Assembly (NCBI RefSeq): GCF_003594935.2 | Contig: NZ_CP043342.1 | Location: forward strand, 2,170,001-2,234,000 | DNA length: 64,000 nt | Direction of reading: 5' to 3' | Origin: Enterobacter huaxiensis | Lineage (GTDB): Bacteria; Pseudomonadota; Gammaproteobacteria; Enterobacterales; Enterobacteriaceae | Part shown: piece by piece, positions 18,121 to 27,943 of the stretch | Layout of the letters: the number at the start of each line of letters is the position of its first letter | Position numbering within the stretch: position 1 is the stretch's first letter | Notes under the pieces: generated by a model | The model's database searches: none | What the model was told of the DNA's origin: nothing | The model's input: only the letters and a program-made list of their open reading frames with translations | Made by a program: the position numbers and the translations under genes

Positions 18121-19176
18121 ATGAGTGCTTCAACACCTTCGCCTCTGCGCGTTGCCATTATTGGCGCCGGGCAGGTCGCGGACAAAGTGCATGCCTCGTA
18201 TTACGCCACACGCAGTGATGTTCAGATGGTGGCTGTCATGGACAGCCGCCTGGAACAGGCACAGGCGTTTGCGGAGCGTCATGCAATTCCTGACGCATGG
18301 CAAGATGCACGAGAAATGCTGCAGGCGGTCAAACCCGATGTGGTTAGCGTTTGTTCCCCAAACCGCTTCCATTTCGACCATGTCCTGCTGGCGCTGGAGG
18401 CCGGGTGCCATGTGATGTGTGAAAAACCGCCCGCCATGACCCCACAGCAGGCCGATGAGATGCGGATTGCTGCTCGCAAGGCGGGAAAGGTACTGGCGTA
18501 TGATTTTCACCATCGTTTCGCTGAGGATACGCAGCTTCTGCGTGACGCAGTGCTTAACGGAACCCTGGGTGAAATCTACTTCACGACAGCGCAGGCCCTG
18601 CGCCGCTGCGGCGTACCGGGGTGGGGCGTCTTTACGAACAAATCGTTGCAGGGCGGCGGGCCGCTGATTGATATCGGCATTCATATGCTGGACGCGGCGA
18701 TGTACGTGCTGGGGTTCCCGGCAGTCAAGCGCGTCACGGCGCACAGCTTTCAGCGGCTGGGCAACCGTAAACACAGCGGTCAGTTTGGCGAGTGGGATCC
18801 TGCTCAGTTTACCGTTGAAGACGCGCTATTTGGCACGATTGAGTTCTGCAACGGCGGCATCCTGCGTCTGGATACCTCCTTTGCCCTGAATATCCGCGAG
18901 CAGTCCATCATGAATGTGGCGTTTTGCGGCGAGAAAGCCGGTGCCACGCTGTTCCCTGCGCATATTTACGCTGATGAAGCCGGTATTTTACAGACTATTA
19001 CCCAGCGGGAAGAGGCAGACGACCAGCGGCACTTACGCAGTATGGATGCCTTTGTTCGCCACGTTATGGGGGAGCCGGTAATGATCGCTGACGCGGAGCA
19101 GGGCCTGGTGATCCAGCAATTGGTCGCTGCGCTATATGAAGCGGCGGAAACAGGGGAAAGCGTAACCTTATGCTGA
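18121..19176 (+). CDS. ycjS: YcjS, Gfo/Idh/MocA dehydrogenase (D-glucoside 3-dehydrogenase)
   Basis: A 351-residue oxidoreductase. The Rossmann motif AIIGAGQVADKVH is near residue 15, the catalytic lysine is in CEKPPAMTP near residue 101, and GGGPLIDIGIHMLDAAMYVLG is the family's conserved H-containing block. It interconverts D-glucosides and 3-keto-glucosides. Three in-frame starts exist; the ATG at 18121 gives the same length as the E. coli protein. It overlaps ycjT by 7 bp. Confidence 0.9.
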   Translation: MSASTPSPLRVAIIGAGQVADKVHASYYATRSDVQMVAVMDSRLEQAQAFAERHAIPDAWQDAREMLQAVKPDVVSVCSPNRFHFDHVLLALEAGCHVMCEKPPAMTPQQADEMRIAARKAGKVLAYDFHHRFAEDTQLLRDAVLNGTLGEIYFTTAQALRRCGVPGWGVFTNKSLQGGGPLIDIGIHMLDAAMYVLGFPAVKRVTAHSFQRLGNRKHSGQFGEWDPAQFTVEDALFGTIEFCNGGILRLDTSFALNIREQSIMNVAFCGEKAGATLFPAHIYADEAGILQTITQREEADDQRHLRSMDAFVRHVMGEPVMIADAEQGLVIQQLVAALYEAAETGESVTLC

Positions 19177-21452
19177 ACCTGTCTGTATTAACCGAACCGG
19201 GTTTTTGCCCGCACAGCCTGAATAAATACGCGTCTGTTATGGCATGCGGTAACGGCTACATAGGCATTCGCGCGACACATGAGGAAGACTACACCCAGCA
19301 AACGCGCGGGATGTACCTTGCGGGTCTTTATCACCGGGCCGGGCGCAACGAGACGAACGAGCTGGTTAACCTTCCCGACGTTACCGGAATTGAAATCGAA
19401 CTGGATGGGGCGAATTTTACTCTGCTGGCAGGGGAGATACGTCACTGGCAGCGAGAGCTGAATTTTGCTAACGGTGAACTGCGCCGCAGCGTTCTGTGGC
19501 GTTCGCCTGCGGGTCAGCAGTATCGCATTGAGAGCCGGCGTTTTGTCTCACTGGACCAACTGCCGCTGGTCGCGATGCAGCTTTCCGTTACGCCAGTTGA
19601 TGCTTCTGCAGAGATTGTGTTTAAAACGGGTATTGATGCGACTCAAACCAACAGTGGCAGACAGCATCTGGATGAGGTCTCGGTCAGAGTATTCGACCCG
19701 CACTACGTACAGGGTATCTACGAAACCCAGGACCGCGCCACTGAGGTAGCGATCTCGGCAAGCTGTCGTCTTACGATGAGCGACAGCAGTAGCTGCTTTA
19801 GCGCGAAAAATCGCCGCATCACGGCCCATCACTCGGTAACGGTTTTGCAGGGTGACACTGTCACGCTAGAAAAGCTGGTGTGGATCGCTCACCGCAGCGA
19901 CAAAGCGCTGTCGCAGGAGTCCTTTGCGCGTAACGCGCTGGCAGAACTCAAAGGCTGTGTGGCTCGAGGCTACGGATCGTTGCTGGAGCAGTCTGCCTCA
20001 GCCTGGGAAAAAATCTGGCGCGACAGCCGGGTGGCAGTGGCTTCTGCGGAGCCGAGCGATCAGCTCGCGCTGGATTACGCGGTGTGGCATCTGACTGCTA
20101 TGACGCCTGCCCATGACGAGCGCAGCAGCATTGCGGCCAAAGGCCTGACCGGAGAGGGCTATAAGGGACACGTATTCTGGGACACCGAAATTTTCCTGCT
20201 GCCTTTCCATCTTTTCACCCGACCTCGGATAGCCCGAAATCTGCTGCGCTATCGCTGGCTTAACCTGCCAGGGGCAAGGGAAAAAGCGCGCAGTCACGGC
20301 TGGTCAGGCGCACTGTTCCCCTGGGAAAGCGCGGCGAGCGGGCAGGAAGAGACGCCAGAATTTGCGGCGATCAATATCCGTACGGGGCTGCGCCAGAAGG
20401 TCGCTTCTGCCCTTGCAGAGCACCATATTGTGGCGGATATCGCCTGGGCCGTCGTCGCTTACTGGCAGGCAACGCATGACGATGATTTTATGCGAAATGA
20501 AGGGCTGACGTTGCTTATGGAGACGGCATCGTTCTGGATGGCGCGCGCGACGGAAATCAATGGCCGCCTGGAAATCCATGACGTCATCGGTCCGGACGAA
20601 TACACGGAGCACGTCAATAACAACGCCTATACGAACTATATGGCCTGGCACAACGTGGCGAGTGCGCACCAGTTTATGGCGATGTTTGAGCGGGATGACG
20701 CGCATTTCACGCAAAAAGCGTCACATTTCCTTGCGCGCTTATGGCTCCCTGAGATCGATGAACAGGGGGTGCTGCCGCAGGATGACAGCTTTATGACCAA
20801 ACCGGCAATTGACCTGAGCCGTTATAAAGCCAAAGCCGGCAAGCAGACCATTCTGCTGGATTACTCGCGTGCGGAAGTGAATGAGATGCAGATCCTGAAG
20901 CAGGCCGACGTGGTGATGCTCAACTACCTCCTGCCGGAACGGTTTACGCCCCAGCAGTGTGCCGCGAGTCTGGCGTTCTACGAGCCGCGCACCATCCACG
21001 ACTCATCCCTCAGTAAAGCCATACACGGGATTGTCTCTGCCCGCTGCGGAGATATGCAAAGCGCATATGCCTTCTGGCGTGACGGCATTGCTATTGACCT
21101 TGGTGACGATCCGCACAGCTGCGATGACGGTATTCATGCTGCCGCGACGGGGGCGATCTGGTCCGGCGTGATACAGGGCTTTGCCGGGTTGCAGATTGTG
21201 GAGGGAGAATTACACCTTGCCCCGAGGCTGCCTTCTCACTGGACGAGGCTCGCTTTCCCGCTGCGCTGGCGCAATGCAACCATGCAGATCACGTTCGACA
21301 TGGGCGTCTTGACGATTGATACCTCAGCTCCCGTCACGTTAACCCTGTGGGGAAAAACGGTGACGGCAACGGGGCGGCAAGTCTGGCCGTATGAGGATTT
21401 TCTTACGTCTGTTAATGGGATCGCTACCACGGAGGTGAGTGATGGCGCTTAA
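19170..21452 (+). CDS. ycjT: YcjT, GH65 kojibiose phosphorylase
   Basis: A 760-residue GH65 enzyme with an N-terminal beta-sandwich (residues 1-270) and an (alpha/alpha)6 barrel. The block [19 protein letters not shown] near residue 328 binds substrate, the catalytic acid Glu is in [15 protein letters not shown] near residue 475, and the phosphate-binding region is around [12 protein letters not shown]. It splits kojibiose with phosphate into glucose and beta-glucose 1-phosphate, which the next gene consumes. Overlaps ycjU by 11 bp. Confidence 0.93.
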   Translation: MLNLSVLTEPGFCPHSLNKYASVMACGNGYIGIRATHEEDYTQQTRGMYLAGLYHRAGRNETNELVNLPDVTGIEIELDGANFTLLAGEIRHWQRELNFANGELRRSVLWRSPAGQQYRIESRRFVSLDQLPLVAMQLSVTPVDASAEIVFKTGIDATQTNSGRQHLDEVSVRVFDPHYVQGIYETQDRATEVAISASCRLTMSDSSSCFSAKNRRITAHHSVTVLQGDTVTLEKLVWIAHRSDKALSQESFARNALAELKGCVARGYGSLLEQSASAWEKIWRDSRVAVASAEPSDQLALDYAVWHLTAMTPAHDERSSIAAKGLTGEGYKGHVFWDTEIFLLPFHLFTRPRIARNLLRYRWLNLPGAREKARSHGWSGALFPWESAASGQEETPEFAAINIRTGLRQKVASALAEHHIVADIAWAVVAYWQATHDDDFMRNEGLTLLMETASFWMARATEINGRLEIHDVIGPDEYTEHVNNNAYTNYMAWHNVASAHQFMAMFERDDAHFTQKASHFLARLWLPEIDEQGVLPQDDSFMTKPAIDLSRYKAKAGKQTILLDYSRAEVNEMQILKQADVVMLNYLLPERFTPQQCAASLAFYEPRTIHDSSLSKAIHGIVSARCGDMQSAYAFWRDGIAIDLGDDPHSCDDGIHAAATGAIWSGVIQGFAGLQIVEGELHLAPRLPSHWTRLAFPLRWRNATMQITFDMGVLTIDTSAPVTLTLWGKTVTATGRQVWPYEDFLTSVNGIATTEVSDGA

Positions 21453-22119
21453 GGCTGTTGTATTCGATTTGGATGGCGTGATTACCGACACCGCGCATCT
21501 TCATTTCCTGGCCTGGCGTTCCGTGGCGCAGGAAATTGGCATCAGGTTTGACGAGGCTTTTAACGAAGAACTCAAAGGGATCAGCCGCATGGATTCGCTG
21601 CTGCGGATCCTGCGGCACGGTGGAAAAGAAGGGGTGTTTAACGATAAGCAGTGCCTGGCGCTCGCCGGTAAGAAAAACGATCTCTATGTCCAGTCTCTGG
21701 CATCGCTGACGCAAGCATCATTGCTTCCGGGTATTCGCGAGGTGCTGGCTGAGATCCGCGCGGCGAACGTAAAAATTGGGCTGGCCTCCGTTTCTCTCAA
21801 TGCTCCCGCCATTCTTCACGCGCTGGCTATCCACACGGCGTTTGATTTTTGCGCCGATGCATCCCGGATTGTCTACTCAAAGCCTGACCCCGAGATTTTC
21901 CTTGCGGCCTGCGCGGGGCTGAACGTCCGCCCCGAAGAGGCTATCGGTATCGAAGATGCGGCCGCAGGCGTAGAGGCAATTAACGCGGCAGGTATGTTGT
22001 CGGTAGGGATTGGGCCTGGACTAGGCCACGCGGGACTACAACTTCATTCAACGCGGGAACTGAGCTGGAAATGCCTGAGCGATTTCTGGTCATCCCGGTC
22101 AGTACTGGAAAGGAATTAA
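21442..22119 (+). CDS. ycjU: YcjU, beta-phosphoglucomutase
   Basis: A HAD-superfamily enzyme of 225 residues. Motif I is [14 protein letters not shown] with the nucleophile and acid/base aspartates, followed by a helical cap domain, ASVSLNAP for motif [12 protein letters not shown] for motif III, and [12 protein letters not shown] for motif IV. It turns beta-glucose 1-phosphate from YcjT into glucose 6-phosphate. GGAGGT is five bases from the ATG at 21442; a GTG one codon earlier is possible. Confidence 0.93.
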   Translation: MALKAVVFDLDGVITDTAHLHFLAWRSVAQEIGIRFDEAFNEELKGISRMDSLLRILRHGGKEGVFNDKQCLALAGKKNDLYVQSLASLTQASLLPGIREVLAEIRAANVKIGLASVSLNAPAILHALAIHTAFDFCADASRIVYSKPDPEIFLAACAGLNVRPEEAIGIEDAAAGVEAINAAGMLSVGIGPGLGHAGLQLHSTRELSWKCLSDFWSSRSVLERN

Positions 22120-22121
22120 CA

Positions 22122-23204
22122 ATGGCTCAAGTCTCCCTGAAACACATTCAGAAAATCTACGATAACCAGGTTCACGTGGTTAAAGATTTCAACCTCGACA
22201 TTGAGGATAAGGAATTTATCGTTTTCGTGGGGCCGTCAGGCTGCGGGAAGTCGACAACGCTGCGCATGATTGCCGGGCTGGAGGAGATCAGCGGTGGAGA
22301 ACTGGTGATTGGCGGGGTCTGCATGAACGATGTCCCTGCTAAGTCTCGTGATATCGCCATGGTTTTCCAGAACTACGCGCTCTATCCGCACATGACGGTC
22401 TACGACAACATGGCTTTTGGCCTCAGGATGCAAAAAATTGCGCCTGCGGTCATCGAAGAGCGGGTTAACTGGGCGGCGCAGATCCTTGGCCTACGCGATT
22501 ACCTCAAGCGTAAGCCGGGCGCGCTGTCCGGTGGCCAGCGCCAGCGCGTGGCACTCGGCAGGGCGATTGTTCGTGAAGCCGGCGTATTCCTGATGGATGA
22601 GCCGCTCTCTAACCTGGATGCCAAGCTTCGCGTACAGATGCGGGCGGAAATCAGCAAGCTTCACCAGAAGCTCAACACAACCATGATTTACGTGACGCAT
22701 GACCAGACCGAAGCCATGACGATGGCGACCCGCATTGTGATCCTAAAAGATGGCTTCATTCAGCAGGTTGGGGCGCCAAAGCAGGTTTATAACGAACCCG
22801 CAAACATGTTTGTAGCGGGCTTTATCGGCTCACCCTCAATGAACTTCATTCGTGGTGCGATAGACGACGGCTTCTTCGTGACGGAAACGCTGCGCCTGGC
22901 GATCCCGGAAGACAAACTCGCGGCACTCAATGCCATGGGGTACCAGCGTAAGGCCGTGGTGTTTGGGATCCGGCCGGAAGACATCTTCACCCCGCTGGGT
23001 GAGGGGACAACTATCCCTGCGAAAGTCAGCGTTGCAGAACTGACGGGAGCCGAGTTTATGCTCTATGCCACCGTCGGAGGGCATGAGCTGGTCGTCCGGG
23101 CTGGGGCCGCGGATGACTATGCAGCGGGAGATAATATCGGTATCCAGTTTGATATGAATAAGTGCCATTTCTTCGACGCGGAAACTGAAGCGGCTATTAG
23201 ATAA
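22122..23204 (+). CDS. ycjV: YcjV, MsmX/UgpC-type sugar ABC ATPase (intact)
   Basis: A 360-residue ATPase. Walker A is GPSGCGKSTTLRMIAGLE, the Q-loop is VFQNYALYPHMTV, the signature is LSGGQRQRVALGRAIV, Walker B is FLMDEPLSNLDAKLR, and the C-terminal half is a TOBE regulatory domain. It energises YcjNOP. In E. coli K-12 this gene is disrupted; here it is full length with every motif, so the importer should be self-sufficient. It starts 2 bp after ycjU, and a longer in-frame extension inside ycjU is not used. Confidence 0.93.
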   Translation: MAQVSLKHIQKIYDNQVHVVKDFNLDIEDKEFIVFVGPSGCGKSTTLRMIAGLEEISGGELVIGGVCMNDVPAKSRDIAMVFQNYALYPHMTVYDNMAFGLRMQKIAPAVIEERVNWAAQILGLRDYLKRKPGALSGGQRQRVALGRAIVREAGVFLMDEPLSNLDAKLRVQMRAEISKLHQKLNTTMIYVTHDQTEAMTMATRIVILKDGFIQQVGAPKQVYNEPANMFVAGFIGSPSMNFIRGAIDDGFFVTETLRLAIPEDKLAALNAMGYQRKAVVFGIRPEDIFTPLGEGTTIPAKVSVAELTGAEFMLYATVGGHELVVRAGAADDYAAGDNIGIQFDMNKCHFFDAETEAAIR

Positions 23205-23216
23205 GAAAGGTGTTCG

Positions 23217-23243
23217 CCGGAAATAACCATTTCCGGTTTTTTG
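23217..23243 (+). terminator. Terminator after ycjV
   Basis: Perfect 7-bp stem CCGGAAA / TTTCCGG with a 6-base loop followed by six T residues. It separates the sugar operon from ompG, so ompG depends on read-through or on its own promoter in the 30 bp that remain. Confidence 0.85.
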
Positions 23244-23270
23244 TTTGTTAATTATATAGGGAATATTGTG

Positions 23271-24185
23271 ATGAGTACTCTACTAAAAAGTGCTGCGCTC
23301 GTTCTGTGCGCAGGGGTTAGCTGCGCGCAAGCAACAGAAACAGCAAAACACTGGGAGTTTAACATCGGTGCCATGTATGAAATTGAAAACGTCGAGGGTC
23401 AGGGCGACGATAAAGATGGATTATATGAGCCTTCCGTGTGGTTTAATGCAACATGGGATGCGTGGACAATATCAATGGCCATGTATCAGGAAGGCCCCGT
23501 TGATTACAGCAGTATGACTCGTGGGACCTATTTTGATCGCCCTGAATTAGAATTACGCTATCGCTTTATTGGCACCGACGATTTTACGTTCGGGCTTACC
23601 GGCGGTTTCCGAAACTATGGTTATCATTTTAAAGACGAACACGGTGCCAAAGACGGAAGCGCGAATATGCAGCGCTATAAAATCCAGCCGGACTGGGATA
23701 TTAAATTAGCCGACGACTGGCGTTTTAGCGGCTGGTTTGCAATGTATCAGTTTGCAAACGACCTGGAAAAAACAGGTTATTCTGACAGCCGTGTCGAAAC
23801 GGAAACCGGCTTTACCTGGACGATTAACGAAACCTTCGCGGCGAGAGTTAATTACTACCTGGAGCGTGGTTTCAACATGGATAGTTCACGTAATAACGGA
23901 GAGTTTTCCACGCAGGAAATCCGTGTGTATCTGCCCATTTCGTTAGGCCAGACTACGCTCACGCCTTATACCCGCCTGGGGCTGGACCGCTGGTCAAACT
24001 GGGACTGGCAGGACGATCCCGATCGTGAAGGCCATGACTTCAACCGACTGGGCCTCCTGTACGCCTATGATTTTAACAATGGCCTGTCCATGACGCTGGA
24101 GTACGCTTACGAGTGGGAGAATCACGATGAAGGCGACAGCGATCGCTTCCACTATGCGGGCGTTGGTGTGAACTACGCGTTCTGA
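23271..24185 (+). CDS. ompG: OmpG, monomeric outer-membrane porin
   Basis: A 304-residue protein with a signal peptide ending near residue 22 (GVSCAQA). About 14 alternating beta-strands follow and end in an aromatic residue (GVNYAF), as outer-membrane barrels do. Conserved OmpG blocks are NIGAMYEIENVEG, YQEGPVDYS, RFDRPELE-like YFDRPELELRYRF, and NYYLERGFNMD. The porin is monomeric and wide, suited to oligosaccharide entry, and fits the neighbouring disaccharide operon. The start at 23271 is chosen over a 10-codon extension because the signal peptide begins there. Confidence 0.93.
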   Translation: MSTLLKSAALVLCAGVSCAQATETAKHWEFNIGAMYEIENVEGQGDDKDGLYEPSVWFNATWDAWTISMAMYQEGPVDYSSMTRGTYFDRPELELRYRFIGTDDFTFGLTGGFRNYGYHFKDEHGAKDGSANMQRYKIQPDWDIKLADDWRFSGWFAMYQFANDLEKTGYSDSRVETETGFTWTINETFAARVNYYLERGFNMDSSRNNGEFSTQEIRVYLPISLGQTTLTPYTRLGLDRWSNWDWQDDPDREGHDFNRLGLLYAYDFNNGLSMTLEYAYEWENHDEGDSDRFHYAGVGVNYAF

Positions 24186-24195
24186 CGAGCGGTGA

Positions 24196-24218
24196 ATCAG
24201 GGGCCGCTGGCCCCTGAT
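24196..24218. terminator. Convergent hairpin between ompG and ycjW
   Basis: Ten-base-pair inverted repeat ATCAGGGGCC / GGCCCCTGAT with a 3-base loop between two converging genes. No T-tract on either side, but position and stability suit a bidirectional terminator. Confidence 0.65.
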
Positions 24219-24219
24219 A

Positions 24220-25230
24220 TTAGCGAAGAGAGTCAGCACACATAAAGTGGGTATCAACCAGAACGTTATGTTCAGCCGGTTCACCGGCAATGCGTTTAAA
24301 CAGCAGGTCGCAACTCTCTTCACCCAACCTGCGGGTCGGGATATCGAATCCACCAGGGGCAGGCGTCAAAATGAGAGACAGCATGGGGTCGCTGTAGCCC
24401 GCGACGGCAAGCTGTTCGGGGATCATCAGATTCAACTCGTCGGCCGCACGATAGAGGCTGAGCAGCTTCATGCTGTCTGTCGCGAATACCGCATCGGGTG
24501 GCGCAGACGAGGAGAGCAATTGAACGGCTGCCATGAGCGCGCTCTCATGGGTGTATCCCCCATCGATGATCCACTCCGGGTTAAGCGCAATGTTGTGCTT
24601 TTCCAGACTGGCTTTATAACCCGCCAGGCGATCAATAGATACATGATAATCAAGCGGTGCATGCAGGCAGGCAATTTTACGACGGCCGTTAGCGATGAAA
24701 TTATCCGTTAACGTAGCGCTGTCATGGAAATTATCCGTGTCGACGGAATGGATATTCTGGAATTCCCCCTCAACTTTACCAATGACCACTACCGGCACAC
24801 CGTACGTGTCCAGCGTTGAGAAAAAGGATTCATTTGCTGGCGAACTCAGCATGATGATCCCTTTAATCATTTTTTGTTTTATTTTGCTCACGCATTTTAG
24901 CAGGTCGTCTTCACTGCTTTTGGACGTCTGTAAAATTACGTCGAATCCTTTTTCTTCCGCTTTCGCCGTAATGGCATGAAGAACATCAGAAAAGAAAGGA
25001 TTGCCAGCCGTGGTTTTCGTTGAACGGGTCGAAATAACCATAATGGCGTCAAATCCCGAAGAGGTCAGGGCGCGGGCCAGTTTATTCGGTTGATAATTTA
25101 ATTCTTCAATCGCCTTCAGCACTTTTTCACGCGCTTCAGGGGAAATATTCGTTTGCTTATTCAGAACTCGCGACACGGTTGATTTCGAAACGCCAGCAAC
25201 ACGTGCAATATCATAGATGGTGGGTGACAT
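24220..25230 (-). CDS. ycjW: YcjW, LacI-family repressor of the ycj operon
   Basis: A 336-residue regulator. Its N-terminal helix-turn-helix [20 protein letters not shown] is followed by the hinge helix (QPNKLARAL) and a periplasmic-binding-protein-like sensor domain. It lies at the far end of the operon, convergent with ompG. The CG-centred pseudo-palindrome over the ycjM start (11469-11482) is its likely target. The natural inducer is not evident. Confidence 0.9.
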   Translation of the reverse strand: MSPTIYDIARVAGVSKSTVSRVLNKQTNISPEAREKVLKAIEELNYQPNKLARALTSSGFDAIMVISTRSTKTTAGNPFFSDVLHAITAKAEEKGFDVILQTSKSSEDDLLKCVSKIKQKMIKGIIMLSSPANESFFSTLDTYGVPVVVIGKVEGEFQNIHSVDTDNFHDSATLTDNFIANGRRKIACLHAPLDYHVSIDRLAGYKASLEKHNIALNPEWIIDGGYTHESALMAAVQLLSSSAPPDAVFATDSMKLLSLYRAADELNLMIPEQLAVAGYSDPMLSLILTPAPGGFDIPTRRLGEESCDLLFKRIAGEPAEHNVLVDTHFMCADSLR

Positions 25231-25307
25231 ACACCTTACTCACTCCAGACGGACAGCAATTCCGTTCATCTTACTGGAGAAAAAACGGCAATGGCAATAA
25301 TTAAGAA

Positions 25308-25334
25308 TTGATAATCAACGATCTGCCCCCATTT
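25308..25334 (+). promoter_or_regulatory. Candidate heat-shock (sigma-32) promoter of ycjXF
   Basis: TTGATAA at 25308-25314 and CCCCATTT at 25327-25334 are 12 bp apart. The second element matches the sigma-32 -10 well; the first is a weaker match to the -35. E. coli ycjX is known as a heat-shock gene, which supports the reading. Confidence 0.45.
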
Positions 25335-25384
25335 CCTGTATTCTGAAGCGACTCATTCAGGCCTTCAGGCAAAAAGGGACGGCG

Positions 25385-26782
25385 ATGAAGCGACTTAAAA
25401 ACGAACTTAACTCTTTGGTGAACCGCGGCGTTGACCGCCATCTGCGTCTGGCGGTAACGGGGCTGAGCCGCAGCGGGAAGACGGCGTTCATCACGGCGAT
25501 GGTGAACCAGTTGCTGAACCTGCATGCCGGTGCGCGCCTGCCGCTGCTGAGTGCCGTGCGGGAAGACCGTCTGCTGGGCGTGAAGCGCGTGCCCCAGCGC
25601 GACTTCGGCATTCCGCGGTTTACCTATGATGAGGGGCTGGCCCAGCTGTATGGCGATCCCCCCGCCTGGCCAACGCCAACGCGCGGCGTGAGCGAAATTC
25701 GCCTTGCGCTGCGTTTTCGATCCAATGAATCGCTGATGCGACACTTCAAGGAAACCTCCACGCTGTACCTTGAAATTGTGGACTATCCCGGTGAGTGGCT
25801 GCTCGATTTACCGATGCTGGCGCAGGATTACCTGAGCTGGTCACGTCAGATGACCGGCCTGTTGCAGGGGCAACGTGCGGAATGGTCAGCGAAATGGCGC
25901 GCACTGTGCGAGGGCGTCGATCCTCTTGCGCCTGCGGATGAAAACCGTCTGGCGGCCATTGCGGAAGCCTGGACTGATTACCTGCACCAGTGCAAGCAGG
26001 AAGGGCTGCATTTCATTCAGCCGGGTCGCTTTGTTCTGCCCGGGGATTTGGCAGGGGCACCCGCGCTTCAGTTTTTCCCGTGGCCGGACGTCGACGGCAT
26101 CGGTGAAGCAAAACTGGCGCAGGCGGACAAGCAGACCAACGCCGGTATGCTCCGGGAGCGCTATAACTACTACTGCGAAAAAGTGGTTAAGGGCTTCTAC
26201 AAAAATCACTTCCTGCGCTTCGATCGCCAGATTGTGCTGGTGGACTGCCTGCAGCCGCTGAACAGCGGACCGCAGGCCTTCAACGATATGCGGCTGGCGC
26301 TGACGCAGCTGATGCAAAGTTTTCACTATGGGCAGCGAACGCTGTTCCGTCGCCTGTTTTCACCGGTTATCGACAAACTGCTCTTTGCCGCCACCAAGGC
26401 GGACCATGTGACGGTCGATCAGCACGGGAACATGGTGTCGCTGCTCCAACAGCTGGTCCAGGATGCCTGGCAAAATGCGGCGTTTGAAGGGATCGGCATG
26501 GACTGCCTGGGGCTGGCATCGGTGCAGGCAACCCAGAGCGGCCTGATTGACGTTAACGGCGAAAAAATACCGGCCTTACGCGGTCATCGCCTGAGCGACG
26601 GTGAGCCGCTGACGGTTTACCCGGGCGAAGTGCCTGCCCGTCTGCCGGGCCAGGCGTTCTGGCAAAGCCAGGGCTTTCAGTTTGAAGCGTTCCGGCCGCA
26701 GGTCATGACCGTTGACCAGCCCCTGCCGCACATACGCCTGGATGCCGCACTGGAGTTTTTGATTGGAGATAAATTGCGATGA
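25385..26782 (+). CDS. ycjX: YcjX, YcjX/DUF463 family P-loop NTPase
   Basis: A 465-residue protein with the P-loop [10 protein letters not shown] near residue 25 and [15 protein letters not shown] as the switch-like DxPG block near residue 125. This is the conserved stress-linked GTPase family of proteobacteria, whose cellular role is still unclear. It overlaps ycjF by 4 bp (ATGA), and the pair is conserved in enterics. Confidence 0.92.
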   Translation: MKRLKNELNSLVNRGVDRHLRLAVTGLSRSGKTAFITAMVNQLLNLHAGARLPLLSAVREDRLLGVKRVPQRDFGIPRFTYDEGLAQLYGDPPAWPTPTRGVSEIRLALRFRSNESLMRHFKETSTLYLEIVDYPGEWLLDLPMLAQDYLSWSRQMTGLLQGQRAEWSAKWRALCEGVDPLAPADENRLAAIAEAWTDYLHQCKQEGLHFIQPGRFVLPGDLAGAPALQFFPWPDVDGIGEAKLAQADKQTNAGMLRERYNYYCEKVVKGFYKNHFLRFDRQIVLVDCLQPLNSGPQAFNDMRLALTQLMQSFHYGQRTLFRRLFSPVIDKLLFAATKADHVTVDQHGNMVSLLQQLVQDAWQNAAFEGIGMDCLGLASVQATQSGLIDVNGEKIPALRGHRLSDGEPLTVYPGEVPARLPGQAFWQSQGFQFEAFRPQVMTVDQPLPHIRLDAALEFLIGDKLR

Positions 26783-27831
26783 CGGAACCGTTGAAACCGC
26801 GCGTAGACTTTACCGGCCAGCTTGAACAGGAACAGCTGGAGGCCTTTAAGACGGCGCAGACCTTCACAGGCACCGAGGCGGAGAAATTTGCCCCGGCGCT
26901 GGCTGATGAGGCGCTGGTCGAAGAAGGCGAGGCCGAAGCGGTGGTCGATGCCGCCTTACGGCCTAAGCGCAGCCTGTGGCGCAAGATGGTGACCGCCGGG
27001 CTGGCCCTGTTTGGCGTCAGCGTCATCGGGCAGGGCGTGCAGTGGGGCATGAACGCCTGGCAAACTCAGGACTGGGTTGCCATGGGCGGATGTGCTGCCG
27101 GTGCCCTGATTGTGGGAGCAGGCGTGGGATCGGTGGTAACCGAGTGGCGTCGCCTGTGGCGGCTGCGCCAGCGCGCGCACGAGCGTGATGAAGCGCGCGA
27201 TTTGCTCCACAGCCACGGGACCGGAAAGGGGCGTGCCTTCTGTGAAAAGCTGGCGAGCCAGGCCGGGATTGACCAGTCCCACCCGGCGCTTCAGCGCTGG
27301 TACGCTGCAATTCACGAGACGCAGAATGACCGCGAGGTTGTAACGCTCTATTCCCATATCGTACAGCCCGTACTGGATGCGCAGGCACGACGTGAGATCG
27401 GCCGCTCAGCCGCTGAATCCACGCTCATGATTGCCGTCAGCCCGCTGGCGCTGGTGGATATGGCCTTTATCGCCTGGCGTAACCTGCGCCTGATCAACCG
27501 TATTGCGAACCTGTATGGTATTGAGCTTGGCTATTACAGCCGCCTTCGCCTGTTCAAGCTGGTCCTGTTGAACATTGCCTTTGCCGGTGCCAGCGAGCTG
27601 GTGCGAGAAGTGGGCATGGACTGGATGTCGCAGGATCTTGCGGCCCGTCTGTCTGCTCGTGCGGCACAGGGCATCGGGGCAGGCCTGCTGACCGCCCGCC
27701 TCGGTATTAAGGCGATGGAGGTTTGCCGACCGCTTCCCTGGATTGACGGCGATAAGCCGCGGCTGGGGGATTTTCGTCGTGAATTGATTGGGCAGCTTAA
27801 GGAATCGCTCAATAAGAAACCGGTACAGTGA
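26779..27831 (+). CDS. ycjF: YcjF, DUF697 inner-membrane protein
   Basis: A 350-residue protein with an acidic N-terminal 55 residues, two adjacent membrane helices around residues 70-120 ([16 protein letters not shown], then [16 protein letters not shown]), and a C-terminal hydrophobic region of the DUF697 type. Co-expressed with YcjX. It probably tethers or partners that NTPase at the membrane; this is inference. Confidence 0.9.
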   Translation: MTEPLKPRVDFTGQLEQEQLEAFKTAQTFTGTEAEKFAPALADEALVEEGEAEAVVDAALRPKRSLWRKMVTAGLALFGVSVIGQGVQWGMNAWQTQDWVAMGGCAAGALIVGAGVGSVVTEWRRLWRLRQRAHERDEARDLLHSHGTGKGRAFCEKLASQAGIDQSHPALQRWYAAIHETQNDREVVTLYSHIVQPVLDAQARREIGRSAAESTLMIAVSPLALVDMAFIAWRNLRLINRIANLYGIELGYYSRLRLFKLVLLNIAFAGASELVREVGMDWMSQDLAARLSARAAQGIGAGLLTARLGIKAMEVCRPLPWIDGDKPRLGDFRRELIGQLKESLNKKPVQ

Positions 27832-27856
27832 GGATTTGTTTACTAATCGTGCGGGC

Positions 27857-27874
27857 TGTCAATATTTGTTGACA
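27857..27874 (+). promoter_or_regulatory. TyrR box upstream of tyrR
   Basis: TGTCAATATTTGTTGACA is a perfect palindromic TyrR box (TGTnAA-N6-TTnACA class), itself embedded in a longer 9-bp inverted repeat 27854-27877. It lies about 70 bp before the tyrR ATG, matching the known autoregulation of tyrR. Confidence 0.85.
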
Positions 27875-27943
27875 GCCACCTTCCCGATCACCGTGATCTG
27901 ACATATCATTTTAAGGTTACTGGCTTAAAACGGTGAATTTCCC

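Noticed and set aside
26703..27388. Several long frames antisense to ycjF
   Set aside because: Typical GC-rich shadows of a real gene; no independent support.
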